From positions 1 through 64,000 of the forward strand of contig NZ_BMMX01000007.1 of the NCBI RefSeq assembly GCF_014646155.1: a DNA stretch of 64,000 nucleotides, written 5' to 3'. Of this stretch, positions 8,123-16,858 are shown one piece after another (within the stretch, counting starts at the first letter, position 1; the number at the start of each line of letters is the position of its first letter). The notes beneath the pieces are model-generated. The model worked only from the letters and a program-made list of their open reading frames with translations. It made no database searches and was not told where the DNA came from. The translations under genes and the position numbers were made by a program. Origin of the DNA: Mangrovihabitans endophyticus (GTDB lineage: Bacteria > Actinomycetota > Actinomycetes > Mycobacteriales > Micromonosporaceae).

Positions 8123-9292
8123 GTGGAAGACACTGCCGTTCCCGCCGGTGCGCCGACATCCGCCGGCCCGGACGCGACCTACCTGGATGCGGCGACGGCC
8201 GTGCCGCCGCACCCGGTGACGCGCCAGGCGCTGCTCGCCGCGCTGGAGGACGGCTGGGCGGACACCGACCGGTTGTACGCGTCCGCTCGCCGCGCGCGCC
8301 GCCTGCTGGACGCGGCCCACGAATCGATGGCGGAGTCGTTGGGCGTACGGCCGGATGAGGTCTCGTTCTGGCCGTCCGGCGCCGCGGCGGCCCAGGCCGG
8401 CGTGCTGGGGCTGGCAAGCGCGCGGGCGCGGACGGGGACTCGCCTGGTGCATTCGGCGATCGAACACTCCGCGGTGCTGCACGCGGCGGCCCGGCACGGC
8501 GACGCGGTCGAGGTCGGCGTCGACATGCCGGGCCGCCTCGATCTGCCGGCCTGGACCGCCGCGGTGACCACGCCGGGTGTCGCGGCGGCGGCGCTGATCA
8601 GCGCCAGCCATGAGGCCGGCACGGTGCAACCGGTGGCCGAGGCCGCTGCGGCGTGCGCCGACGCGGGTGTCCCCCTGCATGTGGACGCCGCGCAGTCGGT
8701 CGGCCGGCTGCCGGTGCCGCCGGGCTGGTCGTCGTTGTCCGCGAGCGCCCGCAAGTGGGGCGGCCCGGCCGGGGTGGGCGTGCTCACGGTCCGCAAGGGC
8801 GTGCGCTGGGTGTCGCCGCATCCGGGCGACGACCGCTTCCGTCCGCGCGCGACGGGCGCGGCGAGCGTACCGGCGATGGTGGCCGCGGCCGCCTCGTTGC
8901 GCGCCGTGCTCGCCGAGGCGGACGTGGAGAACCGGCGGCTGTCCGCGCTGGTCGACCTGATCCGATCCGAGGTCGCCCGCACGGTGCCCGACGTCGAGGT
9001 GGTCGGCGACCCGGTGCGCCGGCTCCCCCACCTGGTCACGTTCTCCTGCCTGTACGTGGATGGCGAAGCGCTGCTGCACGCGCTGGACCGGCGGGGTTTC
9101 GCCGTCTCGTCCGGTTCGTCGTGCACCGCTTCGACGCTGCGTCCCAGCCACGTCCTGGAGGCGATGGGCGTGCTCAGCCACGGCAACGTGCGGGTGTCGC
9201 TGCACCGCGGCGTCACCGAACCGGACGTCCGGCGTTTCCTGGCGGTGCTGCCCGGCCTGGTGGCCGAGATCCGGGCCGAGGTGGGCCTGTGA
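8123..9292 (+). CDS. Cysteine desulfurase-like PLP aminotransferase (class V)
   Basis: 389-residue class V aminotransferase, probably releasing sulfur from cysteine as an enzyme persulfide. The PLP lysine is likely K211 in SARKWGGPAGVG, and H186 and D188 in HVDAAQ are the usual cofactor contacts. The catalytic cysteine is likely C334 in SSGSSCTAST. The lysine motif reads SARKW rather than the usual S-x-H-K, so the histidine before the lysine is missing. The stop overlaps the TusA-like gene by four bases (GTGA), so the pair should act together as donor and sulfur carrier. It is not accompanied by other isc or suf genes here. Confidence 0.85.
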   Translation: MEDTAVPAGAPTSAGPDATYLDAATAVPPHPVTRQALLAALEDGWADTDRLYASARRARRLLDAAHESMAESLGVRPDEVSFWPSGAAAAQAGVLGLASARARTGTRLVHSAIEHSAVLHAAARHGDAVEVGVDMPGRLDLPAWTAAVTTPGVAAAALISASHEAGTVQPVAEAAAACADAGVPLHVDAAQSVGRLPVPPGWSSLSASARKWGGPAGVGVLTVRKGVRWVSPHPGDDRFRPRATGAASVPAMVAAAASLRAVLAEADVENRRLSALVDLIRSEVARTVPDVEVVGDPVRRLPHLVTFSCLYVDGEALLHALDRRGFAVSSGSSCTASTLRPSHVLEAMGVLSHGNVRVSLHRGVTEPDVRRFLAVLPGLVAEIRAEVGL

Positions 9293-9507
9293 CCACGCTC
9301 GACTGCCGCGGTCAGCGCTGCCCGCTCCCGGTGATCGCGTTGGCGAAGGCCATCCGCGACACACCAGTCGGCGGGATCGTCCGCGTGCTGGCCGACGATC
9401 CCGCCGCGGCGGGTGACATCCCGGCGTGGTGCCGGATGAAGGGTCACGAGTTCGTGGGCCGCTCCGGCGTCACCTTCGAGGTGCGCCGCAGCGGCGGCAC
9501 GACGTGA
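9289..9507 (+). CDS. TusA/SirA-family sulfur carrier
   Basis: 72-residue sulfur-carrier protein. The family motif CPLP (C11) lies in DCRGQRCPLPV; C11 should accept persulfide sulfur from the neighbouring desulfurase. The tail GHEFVG...FEVRR fits the end of the TusA fold. The GTG start overlaps the upstream stop as GTGA. The coupling of desulfurase and TusA suggests a dedicated sulfur relay, perhaps for tRNA thiolation or another thio-transfer; the acceptor is not visible here. Convergent with adenosine kinase. Confidence 0.88.
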   Translation: MTTLDCRGQRCPLPVIALAKAIRDTPVGGIVRVLADDPAAAGDIPAWCRMKGHEFVGRSGVTFEVRRSGGTT

Positions 9508-9520
9508 CCGGGGCGGCGGT

Positions 9521-10501
9521 TCAGGCCGCCGGCAGGAACGGCAGGACCTCGGCGGCGGCCTCGTCGCCGTACGAGTCGGCGAGGCGCTTGGCGAACATCT
9601 CCGGCTTGATCTCGTATTCCTGCGGGCCCACCGTTTCCAGCACCAGAGCGGCCACCAGCGAGCCGACCTGGGCGGAGCGTTCCAGGCTCAAGCCCCAGCC
9701 GATGGCGGCAAGGAAGCCGGCCCGGAATCCGTCCCCGACGCCGGTCGGGTCCTCCGGTGACACGCCACGCACCACCGGAACGTGAATCCGGTCCAGGTCG
9801 CGGCCGGTGATCTCCACCCCGTCCGCGCCGCGCGTGGTGACGCGGATCTGCACGTGCTCCAGCACCTGATCGCCGCTCATGCCGGACTTGTTCTCCAGCA
9901 GGGAACGCTCGTACTCGTTGGTCATCAGGTACTGCGCGCCGCTGATCAGCGACAGCACGTCGCCGCCGTCCATGCGGGCGAGCTGCTGCGACGGGTCGGC
10001 TGCGAAGGCGTAGCCGCGCTCGCGGCACTCCTGCGAGTGCCGCAGCATCGCCGCCGGGTCGTTGGCGGCCACCATGACCAGGTCCAGACCGCCGACGCGC
10101 TCAGCGATGGGCGCGAGTTCGATGTTGCGCGCCTCGGCCATCGCGCCGGCGTAGAACGAGGCGATCTGATTGAGGTCGTCATCGGTGGTGCAGACGAAGC
10201 GCGACGTCTGGGCGACCTCGCTGACGTGCACCGAGGCGCAGTCCACGCCGTGTCGTTCGAGCCAGGAACGGTAGTCGGCGAAATCCGCGCCGACCGCACC
10301 GACGAGCAGCGGCCGCAGGCCGAGTTGTCCCATGCCGTACGCGATGTTCGGAGCCACACCTCCGCGGCGCACCACGAGGTCGTCCACCAGGAACGACAGC
10401 GACACCGTGTGTAGCTGGTCGGCGATGAGCGATTCGGTGAACTTGCCGGGGAAGTGCATGAGGTGGTCAGTGGCGATCGAGCCGGTGACGGCGATCTTCA
10501 T
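9521..10501 (-). CDS. adoK: Adenosine kinase / PfkB-family carbohydrate kinase
   Basis: 326-residue ribokinase-family enzyme. It is close in length and position to the mycobacterial adenosine kinase (Rv2202c, AdoK/CbhK, from memory), which phosphorylates adenosine to AMP. The N-terminal GGVAPNIAYGMGQLG substrate motif is present. The C-terminal PfkB signature DPTGVGDGFRAGF carries the catalytic aspartate. The start ATG at 10501 has GAGGG a few bases upstream. Substrate specificity cannot be proved from sequence; other ribokinase-type sugars remain possible. Confidence 0.88.
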   Translation of the reverse strand: MKIAVTGSIATDHLMHFPGKFTESLIADQLHTVSLSFLVDDLVVRRGGVAPNIAYGMGQLGLRPLLVGAVGADFADYRSWLERHGVDCASVHVSEVAQTSRFVCTTDDDLNQIASFYAGAMAEARNIELAPIAERVGGLDLVMVAANDPAAMLRHSQECRERGYAFAADPSQQLARMDGGDVLSLISGAQYLMTNEYERSLLENKSGMSGDQVLEHVQIRVTTRGADGVEITGRDLDRIHVPVVRGVSPEDPTGVGDGFRAGFLAAIGWGLSLERSAQVGSLVAALVLETVGPQEYEIKPEMFAKRLADSYGDEAAAEVLPFLPAA

Positions 10502-10610
10502 GTCGTCCCTCGATGTCGTGAACGGGGGGTTACCGGCCGAGCGTACCGGGGTGCCGGACCCACCGCCGGACCACCCGCCGTCACGACGGGGTCGACGCTG
10601 TGCGTGTATC

Positions 10611-10662
10611 GACGCCGTGCGGGGCGCCGACCGTGGCCACGGTCGGCGCCCCGCACGGCGTC
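10611..10662 (-). terminator. Perfect 52-base palindrome after the ErpA-type gene
   Basis: The 26 bases at 10611-10636 are the exact reverse complement of 10637-10662, with no spacer. It starts 14 bases after the stop of the iron-sulfur carrier gene and lies upstream of adenosine kinase, so it should form a very stable terminator hairpin in RNA. There is no T tract. Confidence 0.8.
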
Positions 10663-10676
10663 TTGACGGTGCTGCG

Positions 10677-11051
10677 TCAGTGGAAGGAATCACCACATGC
10701 GCAGGAGTTCTGCGCATTCGGGTTGTCGATGGTGAAGCCCTGCGCGTCGATCCGGTCGGCGTAGTCGATCGTCGCGCCGCCGAGGTAGGGAGCGCTCATC
10801 CGGTCCACCACGACCTCGACGCCGTTGAAGTCGCTGACGATGTCGCCGTCCAGCGACCGCTCGTCGAAGAAGAGCTGGTAGCGCAGGCCGGAGCAGCCAC
10901 CGGGCTGCACGGCGATGCGCAGGCGCAGGTCGTCGCGCCCTTCCTGCTCGATCAGGGCCTTGACCTTGTCAGCGGCAACGTCGGTCAGGATGATGCCGGT
11001 CGGCGCTGCCGCGGCGGCCCCGGTCGACTCGGTGTGCGCTTCAGTGGTCAC
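10677..11051 (-). CDS. erpA: A-type iron-sulfur cluster carrier (ErpA/HesB family)
   Basis: 124-residue A-type carrier that delivers Fe-S clusters to apoproteins. The three cluster-binding cysteines are present: C53 in GGCSGLRY, and C117 and C119 in NSCACGDSF. The first 17 residues are an Ala/Thr/Glu-rich extension. GTG at 11051 is preceded by GGGAG. It lies between glycerate kinase and adenosine kinase, as in mycobacteria. Likely clients nearby are NadA (4Fe-4S), LipA (two clusters) and the Rieske protein, an inference from context. Confidence 0.92.
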   Translation of the reverse strand: MTTEAHTESTGAAAAAPTGIILTDVAADKVKALIEQEGRDDLRLRIAVQPGGCSGLRYQLFFDERSLDGDIVSDFNGVEVVVDRMSAPYLGGATIDYADRIDAQGFTIDNPNAQNSCACGDSFH

Positions 11052-11138
11052 GTGCGGATCTCCCAGCTTGCGGACGGTTCTGCCGTAGTCTGCAACGCTA
11101 GTCGCCCCGGAGCGGATTCCCAATCGGGGAGATGCTCG

Positions 11139-12251
11139 TCACCGGCTCCATTGCCGGGCCAGCCGGGTGCCGATCTCGCGCAGCCCACGCTCCGGCTCGG
11201 CCAGCGCGGTCGCGGTCGACCCGAAGTGGTCCACCAGCGAGTGCAGTTCGGTGACCCCGGCCGCGGCTGCCTCCCGGTGCCCCGTCTCCACCCGCCCGGC
11301 CACCACCACGCAGGGCAGTCCCCGGTCGCGGGCGCCGGCGGCCACCCCCGCGGCGACCTTGCCGCGCAGCGACTGGTGGTCGAATGATCCCTCGCCGGTG
11401 ATCACCAGGTCCGCTCGGTCGAGTTCGGCGTCCAGGCCGATCGCGCCGGTCACCAGGGCGATGCCGGAGACCGTGCGGCCGCCCAGCGCGAGCAGGGCGG
11501 CACCGATACCGCCGGCCGCTCCGGCGCCCGGGCGCACCGCCAGCCCGGTGACGTCGAACGCCTTCTCCAGCACGTCGGCGAAGTGCTCCAGCGCCGCGTC
11601 CAGCCGCAGCACGTCGGCGCGGTCCGCGCCCTTCTGCGGGCCGAAGACGTTGCTCGCGCCGTGCAGGCCGGTGAGCGGGTTGTCCACGTCGGTGGCCGCT
11701 ACCAGCGACACCTGGCGCAACCGTGGGGTCCCACCCAGCCCGGCCGCGGCGATCAGGGCCGCGCCGCCGTAGGGCAGGGCGTACCCCGCGACGTCCACCG
11801 GCGCGGCGCCGAGGGCGGCCAACATGCCGGCGCCGCCGTCGTTGACCGCCGAGCCGCCCAGGCCCACCACGATCTCCCGGGCCCCGGACTCGACCGCGGC
11901 GGTGAGCAGCAGTCCGAGCCCGTACGAGGTGGTCACGTTCGGATCCCGCTCCGCGTCGGTGAGCAGGTGCAACCCGCACGCCTGTGCGCTCTCCACATAC
12001 GCCGTGGCGCCGACGAGCAGCACCTCGCCCTGCGCCGGGCGGCCCAGCGGATCCACCGTGCGCACCGGCACGCGGCGGGCCGGCAGCGACGACGCGAGCA
12101 CGTCGATGAAGCCGGGGCCGCCGTCGGCGAGGGGGCGCAGCACGGTGTCGTCGCCCGGTGCACCCTCGCGCCATCCCGCCGCGAACGCCTCGGCGGCGGC
12201 CGGGGCGGACAGGGTCCCGGCGAACTTGTCCGGACAGATCAGCACGCGCAC
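11139..12251 (-). CDS. Glycerate kinase (GlxK family)
   Basis: 370-residue glycerate kinase of the GlxK family. It begins with the family start VLICPDKFAGTLSA and contains GLGGSAVNDGGAGML near the middle, with LVITGEGSFDHQSLRGK towards the C terminus. It should phosphorylate glycerate for entry into lower glycolysis. GTG at 12251 has TACGTT six bases upstream and no ribosome site, so it is probably leaderless. Divergent from nadA, with 73 bases between the start codons. Confidence 0.9.
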   Translation of the reverse strand: MRVLICPDKFAGTLSAPAAAEAFAAGWREGAPGDDTVLRPLADGGPGFIDVLASSLPARRVPVRTVDPLGRPAQGEVLLVGATAYVESAQACGLHLLTDAERDPNVTTSYGLGLLLTAAVESGAREIVVGLGGSAVNDGGAGMLAALGAAPVDVAGYALPYGGAALIAAAGLGGTPRLRQVSLVAATDVDNPLTGLHGASNVFGPQKGADRADVLRLDAALEHFADVLEKAFDVTGLAVRPGAGAAGGIGAALLALGGRTVSGIALVTGAIGLDAELDRADLVITGEGSFDHQSLRGKVAAGVAAGARDRGLPCVVVAGRVETGHREAAAAGVTELHSLVDHFGSTATALAEPERGLREIGTRLARQWSR

Positions 12252-12257
12252 GCAAGC

Positions 12258-12263
12258 AACGTA
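12258..12263 (-). promoter_or_regulatory. -10 element of leaderless promoter (glycerate kinase)
   Basis: TACGTT on the minus strand, six bases before the GTG start at 12251. Confidence 0.55.
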
Positions 12264-12324
12264 CCGGGCGGCCCTGGCTGTGGTGTCCGATGACACTGCG
12301 GCGCCGGCGCGCCGCTGTGGAACC

Positions 12325-13503
12325 ATGGTGCGCGTGACCTCGACCTGGACCGAGCCGGCCAACACCGCCACCGCCCTGCTGCTGCTCGGCAAGGGCACGG
12401 ACCCCGCCAGTGAGCGCGGCGTGGACTGCCCCGGTGATCTGCCCGCGCCCAGCGACCCCGGCCTGGTCGCACGCGCCCGGGCCGCCAAGGACGCACTCGG
12501 CGATCGGGTGTTCGTGTTGGGGCACCACTACCAGCGCGACGAGGTCATCCAGTTCGCCGACGTGACCGGCGACTCGTTCAAGCTCGCCCGCGAGGCCGCC
12601 GCCCGGCCGGACGCCGAGTTCATCGTCTTCTGCGGCGTGCACTTCATGGCCGAGAGCGCGGACATCCTCACCTCCGACCGGCAGCAGGTGGTGCTGCCGG
12701 ATCTCGCCGCCGGGTGCTCGATGGCCGACATGGCCGTGCTGGGTCAGGTGGAGGCCGCCTGGGAGCAGTTCACCGACCTGGGCATCGCGGACGAGATCGT
12801 GCCGGTCACTTACATGAACTCCTCGGCCGACATCAAGGGCTTCGTCGGGCGTCGCGGCGGAGTGGTGTGCACCTCGTCCAACGCCGAGCGCGCCCTGACC
12901 TGGGCCTTCGAGATCGGCTCCAAGGTCTTCTTCCTGCCCGATCAGCATCTGGGCCGCAACACCGCGGTGCGGCAGATGGGTTTCTCGCTGGACGACTGCG
13001 TGCTGTACGACCCGCACAAGCCGAACGGTGGCCTGACCGCGGAGCAACTGCGCGACGCCCGGATGATCCTCTGGCGCGGGCACTGTTCGGTGCACGGCCG
13101 GTTCACCCTCGACAGCGTGCGCGAAGTGCGGGACCGGGTCCCCGGCGTGACGGTCCTGGTGCACCCGGAGTGCCGGCACGACGTGGTGCAGGCCGCCGAC
13201 ATGGTCGGATCGACGGAATACATCATCAAGGCCCTGGAGGCGGCACCGGCAGGCTCCGCGTGGGCCGTGGGCACCGAGCTCAACCTGGTGCGCCGCATGG
13301 CGCTGGCGCACCCCGACAAGCAGATCATGTTTCTGGACCGGACGGTCTGCTACTGCTCCACCATGAACCGCATCGATCTGCCGCACCTGGTGTGGTCGCT
13401 GGAGGAGTTGGTCGCCGGCCGGGTGCCGAACCGGATCGTGGTCGACCCGGGCACGGCGCACCACGCACGGGCCGCCCTGGACCGGATGCTCACCCTTCCT
13501 TAA
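12325..13503 (+). CDS. nadA: Quinolinate synthase NadA
   Basis: 4Fe-4S enzyme that condenses iminoaspartate with dihydroxyacetone phosphate to quinolinate in de novo NAD synthesis (392 residues). Three cysteines match the cluster ligands: C131 in LAAGCSMAD, one in VCTSSNAERAL and one in CYCSTMNRI. The substrate segments GHHYQRDEV and HPEC are present. The start ATG at 12325 could be replaced by GTG three or nine bases downstream. nadB and nadC are not adjacent, which is unusual because they often form an operon. Confidence 0.95.
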   Translation: MVRVTSTWTEPANTATALLLLGKGTDPASERGVDCPGDLPAPSDPGLVARARAAKDALGDRVFVLGHHYQRDEVIQFADVTGDSFKLAREAAARPDAEFIVFCGVHFMAESADILTSDRQQVVLPDLAAGCSMADMAVLGQVEAAWEQFTDLGIADEIVPVTYMNSSADIKGFVGRRGGVVCTSSNAERALTWAFEIGSKVFFLPDQHLGRNTAVRQMGFSLDDCVLYDPHKPNGGLTAEQLRDARMILWRGHCSVHGRFTLDSVREVRDRVPGVTVLVHPECRHDVVQAADMVGSTEYIIKALEAAPAGSAWAVGTELNLVRRMALAHPDKQIMFLDRTVCYCSTMNRIDLPHLVWSLEELVAGRVPNRIVVDPGTAHHARAALDRMLTLP

Positions 13504-13717
13504 GGATCACTCAGCGTATCCGCCAATTGTCGGAGCGCACCCGAACGTCTTTTTTCCGCCTTAATTGTTGGCGGTTAATCCCTTCATGGGTGTTATGCCT
13601 TATTCGGCTCTTGTCACTCAGCGCTATGCTGCCCGGGCGGCAGCGGCGACCTCGTGCGCGTCGACCGCCACCCCTCGACGATTCCCGGGCACCGACGCCC
13701 GCCGGCTGGAGGTTACG

Positions 13718-15073
13718 TTGACCGACGATGTGCTGACCGTGCACGGTGGGACACCGCTGCGGGGACAGATCCGGGTCCGTGGCGCCAAGAACCTGGTTTC
13801 CAAGGCGATGGTGGCCGCCTTGCTGGGCGAGTCCCCGAGCCGCCTCTACGACGTGCCGCGCATCCGCGACGTCGAGGTGGTGAGCGGCCTGCTCGAACTG
13901 CACGGCGTCAAGGTGAGCGCCGGCGCCGACGACGGCGAGCTGGTGATGGACCCCACCAACGTGGAGGAGGCCAGCACCGACGAGATCAACGTGCACGCCG
14001 GGTCGAGCCGCATCCCGATCCTGTTCTGCGGGCCGCTGCTGCACCGCGTGGGCCGAGCGTTCATCCCGGACCTGGGCGGCTGCCACATCGGGCCGCGCCC
14101 GATCGACTTCCACATCCAGGCCCTGCGGGAGTTCGGCGCGATCGTCGACAAGGCGCCCGAGGGCATGCACCTCAGCGCGCCGAACGGCCTGCACGGCACC
14201 AAGCTCGAACTGCCGTACCCCAGCGTCGGCGCGACGGAGCAGGTGCTGCTCACCGCGGTGCGCGCGGACGGCGTCACCGAGCTGCGCAACGCGGCCATCG
14301 AGCCGGAGATCATCGACCTGATCTGCGTGTTGCAGAAGATGGGCGCGATCATCACCGTGCACACCGACCGGGTGATCGAGATCCAGGGCGTGCCCCGGCT
14401 GCACGGCTATCAGCACAAGCCCATCCCGGACCGGATCGAGGCGGCGAGCTGGGCCGCCGCCGCCCTGGCCACCAAGGGCGAGATCGAGGTGCTGGGCGCC
14501 CGGCAGGCGGACATGATGACGTTCCTCAACGTGTTCCGCTCGATCGGTGGCGAGTTCGAGATCACCGACGCCCGCGTCGCCCGCCCGGGCGTGACCGGCG
14601 TCGAGGGCGGCATCAAGTTCTGGCACCCCGGCCACGAACTGCAGGCGGTGGCGCTGGAGACGGACGTGCATCCCGGCTTCATGACCGACTGGCAGCAGCC
14701 GCTCGTGGTGGCCCTGACCCAGGCCCGCGGCCTGTCGATCATGCATGAGACGGTCTATGAGCAGCGGCTGGGATACACCCAGGCGCTGAACCAGATGGGC
14801 GCCACCATCCAGGTCTACCGGGATTGCCTGGGCGGCACGCCGTGCCGCTTCGGCCGCCGCAACTTCAAGCACTCCGCGGTCATCGCCGGCCCGTCCAAGC
14901 TGCACGCCGCCGATCTGGAGATCCCGGACCTGCGGGCCGGGTTCAGTCACCTGATCGCGGCGCTCGCCGCGGAGGGCACCTCCCGGGTCTACGGCGTCGA
15001 CCTGATCAACCGCGGCTACGAAGACTTCGAGGGCAAACTCGGCGCGCTCGGCGCCCTCGTCGAACGGCTCTGA
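13718..15073 (+). CDS. murA: UDP-N-acetylglucosamine 1-carboxyvinyltransferase MurA
   Basis: First committed enzyme of peptidoglycan synthesis, adding enolpyruvate to UDP-GlcNAc (451 residues). The active-site cysteine is present (C122 in GGCHIGPRPIDFH), so fosfomycin sensitivity at this residue is possible. K24 in RGAKNLVSKAM matches the catalytic Lys-Asn motif, though the following residues differ from the common GAKNAAL. The start is TTG at 13718, fixed by GGAGG at 13708-13712. It is about 30 residues longer than the enterobacterial enzyme and resembles a long actinobacterial form. The 214 bases upstream are relatively AT-rich and hold no gene. Confidence 0.94.
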   Translation: MTDDVLTVHGGTPLRGQIRVRGAKNLVSKAMVAALLGESPSRLYDVPRIRDVEVVSGLLELHGVKVSAGADDGELVMDPTNVEEASTDEINVHAGSSRIPILFCGPLLHRVGRAFIPDLGGCHIGPRPIDFHIQALREFGAIVDKAPEGMHLSAPNGLHGTKLELPYPSVGATEQVLLTAVRADGVTELRNAAIEPEIIDLICVLQKMGAIITVHTDRVIEIQGVPRLHGYQHKPIPDRIEAASWAAAALATKGEIEVLGARQADMMTFLNVFRSIGGEFEITDARVARPGVTGVEGGIKFWHPGHELQAVALETDVHPGFMTDWQQPLVVALTQARGLSIMHETVYEQRLGYTQALNQMGATIQVYRDCLGGTPCRFGRRNFKHSAVIAGPSKLHAADLEIPDLRAGFSHLIAALAAEGTSRVYGVDLINRGYEDFEGKLGALGALVERL

Positions 15074-15104
15074 CGGCGGTGTAGGCCTGGTCGAGAGACT
15101 TGGT

Positions 15105-15110
15105 TACTCT
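15105..15110 (+). promoter_or_regulatory. -10 element of leaderless promoter (DUF3043)
   Basis: TACTCT, seven bases before the GTG start at 15118, with no ribosome site. Confidence 0.6.
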
Positions 15111-15117
15111 TCTTGTC

Positions 15118-15747
15118 GTGCCCTCGCTCTTTCGCCGCAAGTCCCCAGACCTCGTCGCCGACGCCGTCACCGAGACGGAGACCGACGCCGAGGTGCAACG
15201 GCCGAAGAGCTACACGCCCAGCAAGAAGGAGCTCGGCCAGGCGACGCCGAAACGCGTCAGCTCCGGTCGCCGGGTGGGTGGCGAGCAGCAGGCGCCGACC
15301 AACCGCCGCGAGGCGTACAAGCAGATGCGCGAGCGGCAGCGCTCGGAGCGCGCCGAGGCCGCGGCTGGCATGCGCGCCGGCGACGAGCGCTACCTGCTGG
15401 CCCGCGACCGCGGCCCGGAGCGTGCGCTGGTGCGCAACATCGTCGATGTGCGCCGCACTGTCGGCACCTGGTTCTTCGCCGGCGCGATCATCGTCTTGGT
15501 CGGCTCCTCCACCAAGATGCCGCCGATCGTCCAACTGGGCGCGAACCTGCTGTGGGCGATCCTGGCCATCGCGGTGGTGGTGGACAGCGTCCTCATCGCG
15601 CGCAGCGTGCGCCGGCTCGTCCGGGAGCGCTTCCCGAAGACCACGCAGCGGATGGGTTCCCTGGCGCTCTACGGCATCATGCGGGGCCTGACGTTCCGCC
15701 GGATGCGGGTGCCGAAGCCGACCGTCGAACTGGGCGACAAGGTCTGA
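15118..15747 (+). CDS. DUF3043 membrane protein
   Basis: 209-residue actinobacterial protein of the DUF3043 type, by its pattern and its place (compare Rv2206). The first ~110 residues are charged and hydrophilic, with SYTPSKKELGQATPKR and an Arg/Glu-rich helix NRREAYKQMRERQRSERAEA. Two transmembrane helices follow at about 115-133 and 140-160, then a basic C-terminal tail. This suggests a cytoplasmic N-terminal domain on a hairpin membrane anchor. Function is unknown. It starts 44 bases after murA but has its own leaderless promoter. Confidence 0.85.
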   Translation: MPSLFRRKSPDLVADAVTETETDAEVQRPKSYTPSKKELGQATPKRVSSGRRVGGEQQAPTNRREAYKQMRERQRSERAEAAAGMRAGDERYLLARDRGPERALVRNIVDVRRTVGTWFFAGAIIVLVGSSTKMPPIVQLGANLLWAILAIAVVVDSVLIARSVRRLVRERFPKTTQRMGSLALYGIMRGLTFRRMRVPKPTVELGDKV

Positions 15748-15778
15748 CCGGCCCGGTCCGGGACCGAACCCGGCCGGA

Positions 15779-16087
15779 TCAGGGCACACCGGCCAGGCGC
15801 AGCAGCGCCGCAGTGCCGGCCGCCGCCACCACGACCACCACGAACGGCACCTTGCGCCAGGCCAGCAGCGCGCCCACGGCCACCCCCGCCGGACGCGCTA
15901 CCCCGGCCGGCCCGGCGTTCTCGGTGAGCGCGGCCGTCGCGGCCAGCGCGGCCAGCAGCGCCGTAGCCGCCAACGGCAATACCTTGCGGGTGCGGGCGGA
16001 CAACCGCAGCCGGCCGCGCAGCACGACGCCACCGAGCCGCAGGGCGTAGGTCCCCACGGCCAAGGTCAGGATTGCCGCGATCAGCAT
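15779..16087 (-). CDS. azlD: AzlD-type branched-chain amino acid exporter small subunit
   Basis: 102-residue membrane protein with about four hydrophobic segments, matching the small AzlD/YgaH subunit of branched-chain amino acid exporters. The ATG at 16087 overlaps the end of azlC by seven bases, so translation is coupled. The opening LTLAVGTYALRLGG is typical for the family. It works with AzlC as a two-component efflux pump; the substrate could be branched-chain amino acids or analogues. Confidence 0.85.
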   Translation of the reverse strand: MLIAAILTLAVGTYALRLGGVVLRGRLRLSARTRKVLPLAATALLAALAATAALTENAGPAGVARPAGVAVGALLAWRKVPFVVVVVAAAGTAALLRLAGVP

Positions 16088-16812
16088 GGTTCCACCGGGC
16101 GGGAGGGTTCCGCCGTCGGCGAAGTCGGCCGGGAAGCCTGCTGCCCCGAAGCGCGCCGCGGCAGGAACAACGCGAGCAGCCCCAGCAGCGCGCACATCAC
16201 CGGCAGGCCAGCGGGCAGCACCGGGGTCAGGACGACGGCCACACCGGCGCCGGTCAGCGCGACAAGGCGGGTCTCCCGATCGCGCAACGACGGCGTGATC
16301 AACGCGATCAGGCCGGCCGGGAAGGCGGCGTCGAGTCCGAGCGTGGCCGGGTCCCCGGTGGCCCCGCCGAGCAGCACGCCCACGGCGGTGCCGACGTTCC
16401 AGAAGGTGAACAGCGTCAGCCCGATCAGCCAGTAGGTGCGGCGCCGTCCCGCCGGGTCGGGCTCGGCCAGGGTGAATGCGACCGTCTCGTCGGTCATCAG
16501 GTGGCTGCCGACCAGCCGGTCGCGCCAGCGCGGGCCGATGGTGTCCGACACGGCCAAGCCGAACGGCAGGTGCCGGGCATTCAACAGGAGGCCACCGAGC
16601 ACCGCGGCGACCGGGTTGCCGGCGGCGATCAACCCGACGGCGAGAAATTGTGCGCCGCCGGCGAACACGGCCGTCGACATCAGGAACGGCAGCCACAGGG
16701 GCAGCCCGTAGGACACGGCGATGGCGCCGAAGGACGCGCCCACGGCCACCATCGCCGCGGCGATGGCCACCGCGTCGCGTCTCGGCGATGCCGTTCGTTG
16801 TGCCGTACGCAT
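16081..16812 (-). CDS. azlC: AzlC-type branched-chain amino acid exporter large subunit
   Basis: 243-residue membrane protein of the AzlC/YgaZ family. Features are the N-terminal GASFGAIAVSYGLPLWLP, then FAGGAQFLAVGL, and the conserved NARHLPFGLAVSD segment. About six to seven hydrophobic helices are present, and the C terminus is a Pro/Ser/Arg-rich tail. It forms an exporter with the overlapping azlD. It is divergent from an XRE/cupin regulator with only 66 bases between the start codons and a perfect inverted repeat in that gap, so local repression of the pump is likely. Confidence 0.9.
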   Translation of the reverse strand: MRTAQRTASPRRDAVAIAAAMVAVGASFGAIAVSYGLPLWLPFLMSTAVFAGGAQFLAVGLIAAGNPVAAVLGGLLLNARHLPFGLAVSDTIGPRWRDRLVGSHLMTDETVAFTLAEPDPAGRRRTYWLIGLTLFTFWNVGTAVGVLLGGATGDPATLGLDAAFPAGLIALITPSLRDRETRLVALTGAGVAVVLTPVLPAGLPVMCALLGLLALFLPRRASGQQASRPTSPTAEPSRPVEPC

Positions 16813-16838
16813 GGTTTGAAATAATGAACGAAAGCCCT

Positions 16839-16858
16839 CCGTTCGTCAAATCGAACGG
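16839..16858. promoter_or_regulatory. Palindromic operator between azlC and the XRE regulator
   Basis: CCGTTCG-TCAAAT-CGAACGG, a perfect inverted repeat with 7-base arms and a 6-base spacer. It lies in the 66-base gap between divergent genes. A further GAACG half-site on each side (near 16827 and 16874) could add to it. Likely bound by the adjacent XRE/cupin regulator. Confidence 0.65.

Noticed and set aside
11098-13464. Minus-strand open frame spanning glycerate kinase and opposite nadA
   Set aside because: It overlaps two genes with clear catalytic motifs in other frames; composition is that of a GC-driven shadow.
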